From CAYZBM01 sp964476705 (GTDB lineage: Bacteria > Pseudomonadota > Alphaproteobacteria > Rickettsiales > UBA6187), in contig CAYZBM010000057.1 in assembly GCA_964476705.1 (NCBI GenBank), forward strand, positions 1-14,349: DNA of 14,349 nt. Direction: 5' to 3'. The position numbers and the translations under genes are program-made. Each line of letters starts with the position of its first letter. Position 1 is the first letter of the stretch. Below the pieces are notes generated by a model that had not been told where the DNA came from, searched no databases, and was given only the letters and a program-made list of their open reading frames with translations. Below are positions 1-6,768 of the stretch, piece by piece.

Positions 1-131
1 GGGTCGCTATCCAGCTACTTTTTTTATGCCTCATAAAAAGTGTGGGGTACTATAAATTATTGATTAGAGGTAAATTATTTCTTGATCTACTATAGATAGT
101 TAATCGCATAAAACTCGAATCTTAAAAAATA

Positions 132-166
132 AAAGGGGAAGAGCTTTTAACAAACTCCTCCCCTTT
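132..166 (-). terminator. Intrinsic terminator of pnp
   Basis: A 12-bp hairpin with one mismatch: arms 155-166 and 132-143 (AAAGGGGAGGAG against CTCTTCCCCTTT on the minus strand) enclose an 11-nt loop. The minus-strand sequence that follows is T-rich (TTTTATTTTTT). It lies 43 bases past the pnp stop, where the whole rpsO-pnp transcript should end. Stem, G+C content and U-tract all fit a Rho-independent terminator. Confidence 0.9.
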
Positions 167-208
167 ATCTAATATATCTAATTTAAAACTTCAACTTTAG
201 ATGAGCAT

Positions 209-2590
209 TTAGAAAAACTTACGTTTTTTTCTTGCACCATCTTCATCTCTATTTTCAGATCTATTTTCTGAATCATTATCGCGAGATGAACGTCTCTCAT
301 CTGAATTATCATTACGATTATCACGGTCTGAACCACGATCACGATCGCCACCATTATTATCACGGTCGCGATCACCACCACGACGATCGTCAGATCTTCT
401 TCTATTGCCACCTCTATCGCCACCACGACCACCTCTGTCGCCACGATCACGATTAGAACTTGGAGCTCTTCTTTCTTCTTCAAATTGATCAGAAATATCA
501 TCACCAGTTTCTTGGTTTACTCTTTTTAGACTTAATCTAATTTTATTGCGTTCAAATCCAAGAACTTTAACTTTAACTTTATCTTCAAGATTATATAAAG
601 ATTCTAAGTTTTCAATTCTTTGATCGCTGATTTCACTAATATGGACTAGACCTTCAGTTTTACCCAAAAATTCAACTAGTAAGCCGAAGTCAAATATTTT
701 AGTTATTCTACCTTCGTAAATTTTACCAGGTTCAACTTCTCTAACTATATCTAGAATCATCGCAGTTGCAGCTTCAGATGCAGCTCCATCAACAGATGCT
801 ATATTTATCAAACCATCGTCATTGATATCAATTTTAGCACCAGTTTTTTCGCAAATTTCACGAATAACTTTACCGCCTGGTCCTATAATTGCACCAATTT
901 TTTCTTTACTAATTTGGATAGTATGAATTCTTGGCGCATTTTTATTTAGCTCTTTTCTTGGCTCAGTCATAGCTTCCTGCATTTTACCTAAAATATGCGT
1001 ACGCCCTTCTTTAGCTTGATTTAAAGCAACTTCCATAATTTCAATAGTTATACCATTGATTTTAATATCCATTTGTAAAGAAGTAATACCATCTTTAGTT
1101 CCAGCTACTTTAAAGTCCATATCACCTAAATGATCTTCGTCACCTAGAATATCGGATAATACAGAAAATTTATCACCTTCTTTAATTAAGCCCATAGCAA
1201 TACCTGCAACCATAGACTCGATAGGAACTCCAGCATCCATAAGCGCTAAAGATGAACCACAAACTGTAGCCATAGATGAAGAACCATTAGATTCAGTAAT
1301 TTCAGAAACTAATCTTACTGTATAAGGGAATTGTTCACTATTTGGCATAACTGGTCTTAAAGCGCGCCAAGCTAATTTACCATGACCTATTTCACGTCTA
1401 CCTGGAGCTCTTAACTGACTTGCTTCACCAACGCTATAAGGAGGGAAATTATAATGTAGTAAGAATCCTTCTTGACGATTGTCAATTAAATCATCAACTA
1501 TTTGCGCGTCGCCTTTAGTACCTAAAGTTACCACAACTAGTGCTTGGGTTTCACCACGAGTAAATAAAGCCGAACCATGAGTTCTCGGTAAAAAATTAAC
1601 TTCGCTAACGATATTACGCACATCTTTTTCACCACGACCGTCAATTCGTTTATGCAAATCAAGTATGTCATTTCTAACAATCTTTTTCTCAAGATTTTTA
1701 ATCTGACTTTGAACAGTATTTTCTACATAATTTTCAGCTAATTCTGCTTTTAAAGCCGTAACTACAGTTTCTTTTGCTGCAGATATTTTAGCAACTCTGG
1801 CTTGCTTATCAGTTTCTTTATAAGCTGATCTTAGAGTTTTTTCGCTTAATTTAGCTATTTTAGCTTGCAACTCACTATAATCATTAATTTTAACTGGAAA
1901 TGCCGGTTTACCTGCAATGCTTACAAATTCTTTAATAAGCTCAATAACTGGTTGCATTTCTTTATGACCACTAGCTAAAGCCTGTAGCATAATTTCTTCA
2001 CTTAAAACTTTTGCTTCAGATTCAACCATTAAAACTGAAGTTGCAGTACCAGCTAAAACTAACTCTAATTGACTTTCTTTAAGTTGTTCAAATGTTGGAT
2101 TATAAATGTACTCACCATTACTATAACCAACTCTAATACCAGCTATAGGACCATCAAAAGGTACTCCACAAATAGCTAAAGCTGCAGACGCACCAATCAT
2201 ACCAACAACATCAGGCTCATTAATTCCATCAAATGACAATACTGTACAAATAACTTGCACTTCATTGTAAAAACCTTCAGGAAATAATGGTCTAATTGGA
2301 CGATCAATTAATCTTGAAATTAAAGTTTCACGCTCAGATGGTCTACTTTCTCTTTTAAAGAAACCACCAGGAATCTTACCAGCAGAATAATATTTCTCTT
2401 GATAACTAACAGTAAGAGGGAAAAAATCCACCCCTTCTTTTGCTTCTTTTTTGAACACCACAGTACATAAAACAACTGTTTCGCCATATGTTACCACAAC
2501 GGCACCATCAGCTTGGCGGGCAATTTTACCGGTTTCTAATGATAAATTACGACCAAGCCAGTTGATTTCTTTACGTTTTATATTAAACAT
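209..2590 (-). CDS. pnp: Polyribonucleotide nucleotidyltransferase (PNPase)
   Basis: Phosphorolytic 3'-5' exoribonuclease that degrades mRNA and releases nucleoside diphosphates; a homotrimer in the cytoplasm, and in many bacteria part of an RNase E degradosome. The 793 aa show the full family architecture: first RNase PH domain (about 10-145, with FFKR at 77-80 and RLIDRPIRPLFP at 93-104), a helical linker (about 240-310), second RNase PH domain (about 320-545), KH domain (about 553-615, GxxG loop IGPGG at 569-573) and S1 domain (about 620-690). Catalytic D486, D492 and K494 fall at the same numbers as in E. coli. The start is supported by AAGGA about 10 nt upstream. Unusual is the tail after residue 705: about 88 residues of Arg/Asp/Gly/Asn/Ser low complexity ending RKKRKFF, making the protein longer than the usual 700-750 aa. 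It follows rpsO, as in most bacteria. Confidence 0.98.
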   Translation of the reverse strand: MFNIKRKEINWLGRNLSLETGKIARQADGAVVVTYGETVVLCTVVFKKEAKEGVDFFPLTVSYQEKYYSAGKIPGGFFKRESRPSERETLISRLIDRPIRPLFPEGFYNEVQVICTVLSFDGINEPDVVGMIGASAALAICGVPFDGPIAGIRVGYSNGEYIYNPTFEQLKESQLELVLAGTATSVLMVESEAKVLSEEIMLQALASGHKEMQPVIELIKEFVSIAGKPAFPVKINDYSELQAKIAKLSEKTLRSAYKETDKQARVAKISAAKETVVTALKAELAENYVENTVQSQIKNLEKKIVRNDILDLHKRIDGRGEKDVRNIVSEVNFLPRTHGSALFTRGETQALVVVTLGTKGDAQIVDDLIDNRQEGFLLHYNFPPYSVGEASQLRAPGRREIGHGKLAWRALRPVMPNSEQFPYTVRLVSEITESNGSSSMATVCGSSLALMDAGVPIESMVAGIAMGLIKEGDKFSVLSDILGDEDHLGDMDFKVAGTKDGITSLQMDIKINGITIEIMEVALNQAKEGRTHILGKMQEAMTEPRKELNKNAPRIHTIQISKEKIGAIIGPGGKVIREICEKTGAKIDINDDGLINIASVDGAASEAATAMILDIVREVEPGKIYEGRITKIFDFGLLVEFLGKTEGLVHISEISDQRIENLESLYNLEDKVKVKVLGFERNKIRLSLKRVNQETGDDISDQFEEERRAPSSNRDRGDRGGRGGDRGGNRRRSDDRRGGDRDRDNNGGDRDRGSDRDNRNDNSDERRSSRDNDSENRSENRDEDGARKKRKFF

Positions 2591-2652
2591 TTTTTATTTT
2601 CCTTAATTTTTTTTATGTACCTAAAATAGAATCAAAAATTGACAAATAACAA

Positions 2653-2738
2653 TATAACAAAAGAAGTTCCTAATGTTATAGCTTTTTCTATTTTTTTAGC
2701 ACTTGTAAGCTAGTTTTATATTTGCAAAAAGCAATATA
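2653..2738 (-). other. Two weak hairpins in the rpsO-pnp spacer
   Basis: The 158-bp gap between rpsO and pnp contains two short inverted repeats. One pairs TATATTGC (2731-2738) with GCAAATATA (2717-2725) around a T5 loop, with one bulge, 11 nt after the rpsO stop. The other pairs TATAACA with TGTTATA (2674-2680 and 2653-2659) about 60 nt before the pnp start. Neither has a U-tract, so they are not terminators. In E. coli this spacer carries RNase III and RNase E processing sites that drive PNPase autoregulation; a similar role here is only inferred from position. Confidence 0.3.
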
Positions 2739-2748
2739 AACACAAAGA

Positions 2749-3018
2749 TTATTTTCTAATTCCTAAACGCGCAATCAGATCTTCATATCTTTTTTGGTTT
2801 TTACTTTTTAAATAATCTAATAATCTTCTACGTCTACCAACCATCATCAATAATCCACGACGAGAACCATGATCTTTTTTAAAAGATTTTAAATGTTCAG
2901 TTAAGTTATTTATTTTGGTAGTTAAAATAGCACACTGAACTTCTGGAGAACCAGTATCATTTTCAGCTATTGCATATTTTTTAATTAAATCACTTCTAGT
3001 TTCTGTGTTAACCGACAT
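2749..3018 (-). CDS. rpsO: 30S ribosomal protein S15
   Basis: S15 binds the three-way junction of the 16S rRNA central domain early in 30S assembly and contributes to bridge B4 with the 50S subunit. The 89 aa match the usual length, and the family core is intact: LTEHLKSFKKDHGSRRGL at about 39-56, followed by the basic helix VGRRRRLLDYL. The start is fixed by a strong AAGGAG (3026-3031) seven bases upstream of the ATG. It lies between truB and pnp, the standard position. In E. coli S15 represses its own translation by binding its leader; the leader here is AT-rich and I could not identify an equivalent pseudoknot. Confidence 0.98.
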   Translation of the reverse strand: MSVNTETRSDLIKKYAIAENDTGSPEVQCAILTTKINNLTEHLKSFKKDHGSRRGLLMMVGRRRRLLDYLKSKNQKRYEDLIARLGIRK

Positions 3019-3058
3019 CGTAAAACTCCTTATCGTTTTAAATCGTTAAATTGTTTAA

Positions 3059-3064
3059 ATTATA
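3059..3064 (-). promoter_or_regulatory. Possible -10 element of rpsO
   Basis: A perfect TATAAT on the minus strand, 41 bases before the rpsO ATG. The hexamer 17 bp further upstream (AATTAT) is a poor -35, and AT-rich DNA produces such matches by chance, so the call rests mainly on position between the repeat element and the strong rpsO ribosome-binding site. Confidence 0.3.
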
Positions 3065-3141
3065 TAAAATTTCTAAATTAGATAATTTTTGTGGAATTTT
3101 TAGGAAAAGTTAAGGAAATTACCGCTAAAATAGTTAGGGAG

Positions 3142-3183
3142 CCTGCCCTGAACTTGATTCAGGGTGAGGACGAATTTCATTCG
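3142..3183. repeat. Dispersed palindromic element with CCCTGAA/TTCAGGG core
   Basis: In the 197-bp truB-rpsO gap lies a 7-bp perfect stem (CCCTGAA 3146-3152, TTCAGGG 3158-3164) around CTTGA, extended by CCT/AGG (3142-3144, 3167-3169) past a small internal loop. A second hairpin follows directly: CGAAT (3171-3175) and ATTCG (3179-3183) around TTC. The element is clearly more G+C-rich than its surroundings. The core CCTGAACTTGATTCAGG resembles short palindromes scattered in intergenic DNA of many alphaproteobacteria, so I read it as a small dispersed repeat. No U-tract follows on either strand, so it is unlikely to terminate transcription. Confidence 0.6.
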
Positions 3184-3215
3184 CTTTAACAACAAAATTA
3201 CCAAAAAGAATCAAC

Positions 3216-4091
3216 TTAGTTATGTATTATTCTAATAGGTTTAATTATATTATCCACTATTTCACCCAATCCAAAAATCTTTTTTTCGTGATATAAAGCA
3301 ACAATCTGACCATTTATAAGACCAGTATGTTTTGTAAGCTCTCTACCGCAACTTAAAAATTTTCGTTCCGCAAGGGAAAAATGGAAACCCGGGATGTCGT
3401 CCAGGACTTCCTCCAATTGTAATAAAAAAGTAGAAGGATGGTCCTTATACACCATAGTTTCAAGCTTTTCTAGTAAAATCGCATCCTTGAGCTCAAATTT
3501 ACCAAGCTTTGAGCGTAATAGGCTAGTAATATGAGCAAATGTACCAAGCTTACTTGCTATATCCACAGCCAAAGAACGCACATAAGTTCCTTTACCACAA
3601 GAAATTTTAAATTGACTCGTTTCACCTTCAGATTGCAAAAGCTCAAAACTATTAATCCTAATCAGCCTTGGTTTTAAAGCAAAATCTTCACCTTTTCGCG
3701 CTAAATCATAGGCCCTTTTTCCATCAACCTTAATAGCACTATATATCGGGGGTACCTGCATAATATCACCGATAAACTCTGGCAATATATTCAATATTTC
3801 AAGTCTAGTTGGAATTTTATCGCTAACATTAGTAACTTTACCTTCTAAATCTGCAGTGTCAGTACTAACTCCCCATTTAACTGTAAAAATATATTCTTTT
3901 TCTTCTAACATCATTAAACGCATTAATTTGGTAGCCTCGCCAATAGCTAAGGGTAAAACTCCAAAAGCTAATGGATCTAACGTCCCAGCATGACCAATTT
4001 TTTTAACCCCTAAACGTTTTTTAACTATAGCGACCGCCTTGGCAGAAGTAATTCCACTTGGTTTATTTAGAATCAACCAACCATTAGTCAT
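3216..4091 (-). CDS. truB: tRNA pseudouridine(55) synthase
   Basis: TruB isomerises U55 of the tRNA T-loop to pseudouridine and also acts as a tRNA chaperone. The 291 aa fit the bacterial family. The N-terminus has the KPSGITS motif (10-16), followed by the catalytic motif GHAGTLDPLAFGVLPLAIG (33-51) with nucleophile D39. Further family blocks are PPIYSAIKVDGKRAYDLAR (about 114-132) and the GTYVRSLA stretch near 168-175. A shorter C-terminal TruB domain follows. The ATG at 4091 puts the KPSG motif at the expected distance; no clear Shine-Dalgarno is visible. In related bacteria truB follows rbfA directly, but here 2.3 kb of foreign-looking content separates them, so it probably has its own promoter (see 4126-4154). 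Confidence 0.97.
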   Translation of the reverse strand: MTNGWLILNKPSGITSAKAVAIVKKRLGVKKIGHAGTLDPLAFGVLPLAIGEATKLMRLMMLEEKEYIFTVKWGVSTDTADLEGKVTNVSDKIPTRLEILNILPEFIGDIMQVPPIYSAIKVDGKRAYDLARKGEDFALKPRLIRINSFELLQSEGETSQFKISCGKGTYVRSLAVDIASKLGTFAHITSLLRSKLGKFELKDAILLEKLETMVYKDHPSTFLLQLEEVLDDIPGFHFSLAERKFLSCGRELTKHTGLINGQIVALYHEKKIFGLGEIVDNIIKPIRIIHN

Positions 4092-4100
4092 AATTAATAA

Positions 4101-4133
4101 CCTATTACATACTTAAAAAATGAGGATAATAGG
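4101..4133. repeat. Inverted repeat CCTATTA/TAATAGG upstream of truB
   Basis: A perfect 7-bp inverted repeat (4101-4107 and 4127-4133) flanks the proposed truB transcription start and overlaps its -10. It could be an operator or a leader hairpin, or chance in AT-rich DNA. Confidence 0.3.
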
Positions 4134-4154
4134 CAGATAAGTTAATATATACAA
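4126..4154 (-). promoter_or_regulatory. Candidate truB promoter
   Basis: On the minus strand TTGTAT (4149-4154) and TATTAT (4126-4131) are separated by 17 bp, a good sigma-70-type arrangement, about 35 bases before the truB ATG. The -35 is the same TTGTAT hexamer found in the candidate rimP promoter, also at 17 bp from its -10. An own promoter is expected because truB is cut off from the rimP-rbfA transcript. Confidence 0.45.
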
Positions 4155-4176
4155 TTATTTTTATTCATCTTATACT
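4148..4176 (+). promoter_or_regulatory. Candidate lipoprotein-gene promoter
   Basis: TATACA (4148-4153) and TATACT (4171-4176) with a 17-bp spacer, ending 42 bases before the lipoprotein ATG. The -35 overlaps the -35 of the divergent truB promoter almost completely, so RNA polymerase could probably occupy only one at a time. Confidence 0.4.
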
Positions 4177-4218
4177 AAGCATTAAATAGGTCGGAACAAT
4201 TTTAAATTATAGTTTTTT

Positions 4219-5109
4219 ATGAAAAAAATCATTGCATCTCTAATTTTATTATCTCTATTGGCGTGTTCTAACCAACCCTATAGAAGAGTAACAGGTTCTT
4301 TTTATGATCTAATGTTCAAAGGAACTCTTGGCTATAGTGATAAACGTATATCTAACAATGAATTTGAAATAACTTCAAAAGTACGGCCTATGGATAAATT
4401 GGAACTAGCCCAAGAATATTTTTTTAGAAGAGCTACAGAGATTTGCGGAGATAAAGATAATTTTGCTTATAGTTTTGATTATAATGGCTATAAATCAGGA
4501 CAAGTTTATTCCGACGTCTCCTCTCCAGATTATCCTACAGTTAAAGGCATAGTAAAATGTAAAGATATTACAAAGATTAACTATGACGAATCTTTTAATA
4601 ATAAAGAAAATTCGAGCTTCAATAATGCTAAAATTAATAAGCCATATATAAATTTTAAATTTAACGAAATCAATAATGGCGTAACAAAAGATCCAAAAAT
4701 CAGAAATGATCTTGAGCGTTATTTTATAGAAAGACTAAAAAAATCTAATAATTTTGCTGGTATAAATTTTGTTGGAGAGAATAATAAACTTCTTATTTCT
4801 TTAGATCTTAAACATTACGATGCAAAAAGTGAAAATTTAAGAGCAACTAACCAACTAATTAGCCAATCATCTCTTGGTATAGTTCCGTATTCAGTAGATA
4901 TGACATATAAAGCTAAATTTAAAATTTTCGATTTTAATTCGCAGAATAAATTGCTTAAAACCTATTCTTTTGGGCCAATTATAATCAAGGACTTTGTATG
5001 GCTACCAACAATTTTACTTCATCCTAATAAAAAAGATCCAGAGAAAGAAGCACTTGATAAGTTAATTGATAATTTCATAGCGCAAGCTAAACAAGATAAG
5101 ATTTTTTAA
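4219..5109 (+). CDS. Predicted lipoprotein, CC0125/CC1285-like N-terminal region
   Basis: 296 aa beginning with a lipoprotein signal peptide: KK, a hydrophobic stretch, then the lipobox LLAC with the lipidated Cys at 16; Ser at +2 suggests outer-membrane sorting. Residues about 24-115 contain a GYSDKR motif (38-43) and a later helix ALxRATEIC-like segment (LAQEYFFRRATEIC, 63-76), which resemble the small alphaproteobacterial lipoprotein family named after Caulobacter CC0125/CC1285, of unknown function. A low-complexity Asn/Lys linker (about 120-140) leads to a second region of about 155 residues that I do not recognise; it looks alpha/beta and ends in a Lys-rich helix. No clear Shine-Dalgarno. 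It faces the glycosyltransferase gene tail to tail (33-bp gap, no terminator seen) and interrupts the rbfA-truB linkage. Family assignment is from remembered motif pattern; role unknown. Confidence 0.8.
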   Translation: MKKIIASLILLSLLACSNQPYRRVTGSFYDLMFKGTLGYSDKRISNNEFEITSKVRPMDKLELAQEYFFRRATEICGDKDNFAYSFDYNGYKSGQVYSDVSSPDYPTVKGIVKCKDITKINYDESFNNKENSSFNNAKINKPYINFKFNEINNGVTKDPKIRNDLERYFIERLKKSNNFAGINFVGENNKLLISLDLKHYDAKSENLRATNQLISQSSLGIVPYSVDMTYKAKFKIFDFNSQNKLLKTYSFGPIIIKDFVWLPTILLHPNKKDPEKEALDKLIDNFIAQAKQDKIF

Positions 5110-5142
5110 GTTTTAGTATTTTCTATTTGTAAAAGAAATAAT

Positions 5143-6223
5143 TTATTGCACAATATCCGCTATTAATTTAAGCAATTCTTTTTTCATTATTTTATACTCA
5201 AATTTTTCTACTAACTCTTTATAAGCATTATTAACTATTATCTTTGAATCATCTTGATTTAAATAAGCTTTTTTAAAACAATTTAAAAATCCTTCATCAT
5301 CATAAGGCTCAAATAAATAACCACTATAATTATCAATTATTATTTCTTTAGGACCATCAGCATTACAAGCAATAACCAAAGTTTTATAGTTAAAAGCCTC
5401 CAAAATAGTAACTCCAAACGGCTCACTTAAAGCAGGTTGTAAGAATATATCTATCTGTGAAAAAAATTCTTTTTGATCTTTAATCCACCCTATAAATTTA
5501 ACTTTATCTTCAAGATTATATTCTACAACTAGTTTCTCTAAATTTTCTTTATCGCTACCTTCACCTGCAATAACCAGCAAAGAATTTTCATTTACTTGCT
5601 CTATAAATCTTTTAAAAACTAAAATTGCTGTAGAGATATTTTTTTCTTTAGATAAGCGAGATAAGCAACCAAAAACTATTTTATTCTTATGAGATATTAC
5701 TTCTTCAATTTTATTATCCGAGTCTAAAGCTGATATTAGATAGCCATTATAAATATTTTTAACTACAGCCTTAGAATTAGTTTTTTTAATTCTATTTTCA
5801 ATATGTTTAGCAACCGAAATAATATAATCATAGCCTAATATTCTTTTTATACTCCCGCCATGACTTACCGCTAATAATTTAGCTTTAATACTAAAAAGTT
5901 TTTTTACCCAATTAATAGCCGAAAAACTTCTACCATTATGCGCTATAATTAAATCAGGTTTATATTTTCTTATTATTTTATGTANNNNNNNNNNTAATTG
6001 CAGCTAGAATATCAAAATGACCAGTAATATTTAAAATATCGAATTTGATATTATTTCTTCTTAAACTATCGAAATGACAAAAATTTTTAGATACTACACA
6101 AACTAAATTTATATTATTATCTTTACCATAAGCTGCAATTATTTTGGAATATTCGAGGAAAATATTTTCCATTCCTCCACCAATTGCATCACTTTGAATA
6201 ATATTTAATATTGTTTTGGTCAT
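5143..6223 (-). CDS. GT4-family glycosyltransferase, sequence gap inside
   Basis: Probably transfers an activated sugar to a surface glycan or lipid at the cytoplasmic face of the inner membrane; donor and acceptor cannot be told. The reading frame stays open from the gap to 5143 (279 residues), and a 76-residue N-terminal part lies above it, giving about 360 aa, normal for GT4. N-terminal half: a sugar-transferase start with GGGMENIF, then beyond the gap KPDLIIAHNGRSFS and SHGGS. C-terminal donor-binding half: FGCLSRLSKEKNI, LLVIAGEG, and the EPFGVTILE motif (E-x7-E type), then NADGPKEII. Ten Ns at 5985-5994 put the two halves out of frame; a true gap length divisible by three would rejoin them, so this is an assembly artefact rather than a proven frameshift. 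The start ATG at 6223 has no good Shine-Dalgarno. It lies in the rbfA-truB junction, downstream of a long palindrome. Confidence 0.88.
5985..5994. other. Assembly gap (10 N)
   Basis: Ten undetermined bases inside the glycosyltransferase gene. The round number suggests a scaffolding placeholder of unknown true length. The codon frame above and below the gap is compatible only if the true length is a multiple of three. Confidence 0.98.
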
Positions 6224-6280
6224 AATTGTTGCTTATAGTATTTCACTCTTTTTGAGTTGCAGTTCTCTCTAAACAAAAAC

Positions 6281-6373
6281 ACCCCTCTCCGTCATCCTAA
6301 AATTCTTTTTTATTATAAAACATCTTTATGTTTTGTAATGGAAATAGAATTTTAGGATGACGGAGAGGAGGGT
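6281..6373. repeat. Long near-perfect palindrome, likely palindromic element and terminator
   Basis: Arms 6284-6306 and 6346-6368 are a perfect 23-bp inverted repeat with the core CGTCATCCTAAAATTC. Pairing continues inward to a 4-nt loop at 6324-6327 with one bulge (6345) and three T/G oppositions (6310, 6311 and 6316 with 6341, 6340 and 6335), and outward through ACCC/GGGT after a 2-nt bulge, giving over 40 stem pairs. The three oppositions are G-U wobbles only if the plus strand is transcribed. T-rich tracts follow on both strands (TATTTTTT to the right; TGTTTTTGTTT on the minus strand), so it could end transcription of rbfA and act in both directions. Size and the GTCATCC core fit a Rickettsiales-type palindromic repeat; copy number cannot be seen here. 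Confidence 0.8.
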
Positions 6374-6401
6374 CTATTTTTTGAGAAAAATCCCCAATAA
6401 A

Positions 6402-6767
6402 CTATTGTATCTTCGATAATATCGTATTTATTTTATTAGCATACTCAAAACTATCATCTATACGAAAGGATAAGTTTGGAGTGTATCTTAGTTTCAAAAA
6501 AGGACCAATCTTATGTCTTAATTGCGGAACTAAATCACGCAAAGCTTCAAGAAATCCTTCTGGTACTTTACCACCTAATGGCAAGACAAAGACTATCGCA
6601 TGCTTTAAATCAGAACCAATTCTAACTTCCGATATAGTAATTGAGATACCTTGCAAACAACTACCATAAAAATCTTCCTCTAGAAAAATTTTTGCCAAAG
6701 CACTTCTAATTGCCTCAGATACCTTTAATTGCCTTTGTCCTGGAGCTTTATTTGCATTTTTTTTCAT
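6402..6767 (-). CDS. rbfA: 30S ribosome-binding factor A
   Basis: RbfA binds the immature 30S subunit near helix 44/45 and helps late 16S rRNA maturation, notably during cold adaptation. From the ATG at 6767 the protein is 121 aa, typical for the family; an upstream in-frame ATG at 6809 would add 14 residues that only translate the end of infB, so I prefer 6767. Visible family features are the N-terminal RQLKVSEAIRSALAKIF helix, the beta strand ISITISEVRIGSDLKHAIVF, and the C-terminal strand LRYTPNLSFRIDDSFE, whose TPxLxFxxDxS pattern is diagnostic. One base separates the infB stop from this ATG, so translation is probably coupled. The long palindrome that follows likely ends the transcript. 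Confidence 0.95.
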   Translation of the reverse strand: MKKNANKAPGQRQLKVSEAIRSALAKIFLEEDFYGSCLQGISITISEVRIGSDLKHAIVFVLPLGGKVPEGFLEALRDLVPQLRHKIGPFLKLRYTPNLSFRIDDSFEYANKINTILSKIQ

Positions 6768-6768
6768 A

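Noticed and set aside
17..41. AT-rich hairpin ACTTTTTTTATG/CATAAAAAGT near the window start
   Set aside because: Stem is nearly all A-T with a 2-nt bulge and no U-tract on either side; likely chance in AT-rich DNA.
3..95. Open plus-strand frame from the window edge to a TAG at 93-95
   Set aside because: Only 30 codons, no recognisable motif, and it could be chance; not enough to call a truncated gene.
232..456. Plus-strand His/Tyr/Asp-rich open frame
   Set aside because: Antisense shadow of the Arg/Asp-rich PNPase tail; its composition follows from the repeated codons on the other strand.
178..504. Minus-strand Val/Ile-rich open frame overlapping the pnp 3' end
   Set aside because: Alternate-frame shadow of the low-complexity pnp tail with no family resemblance.
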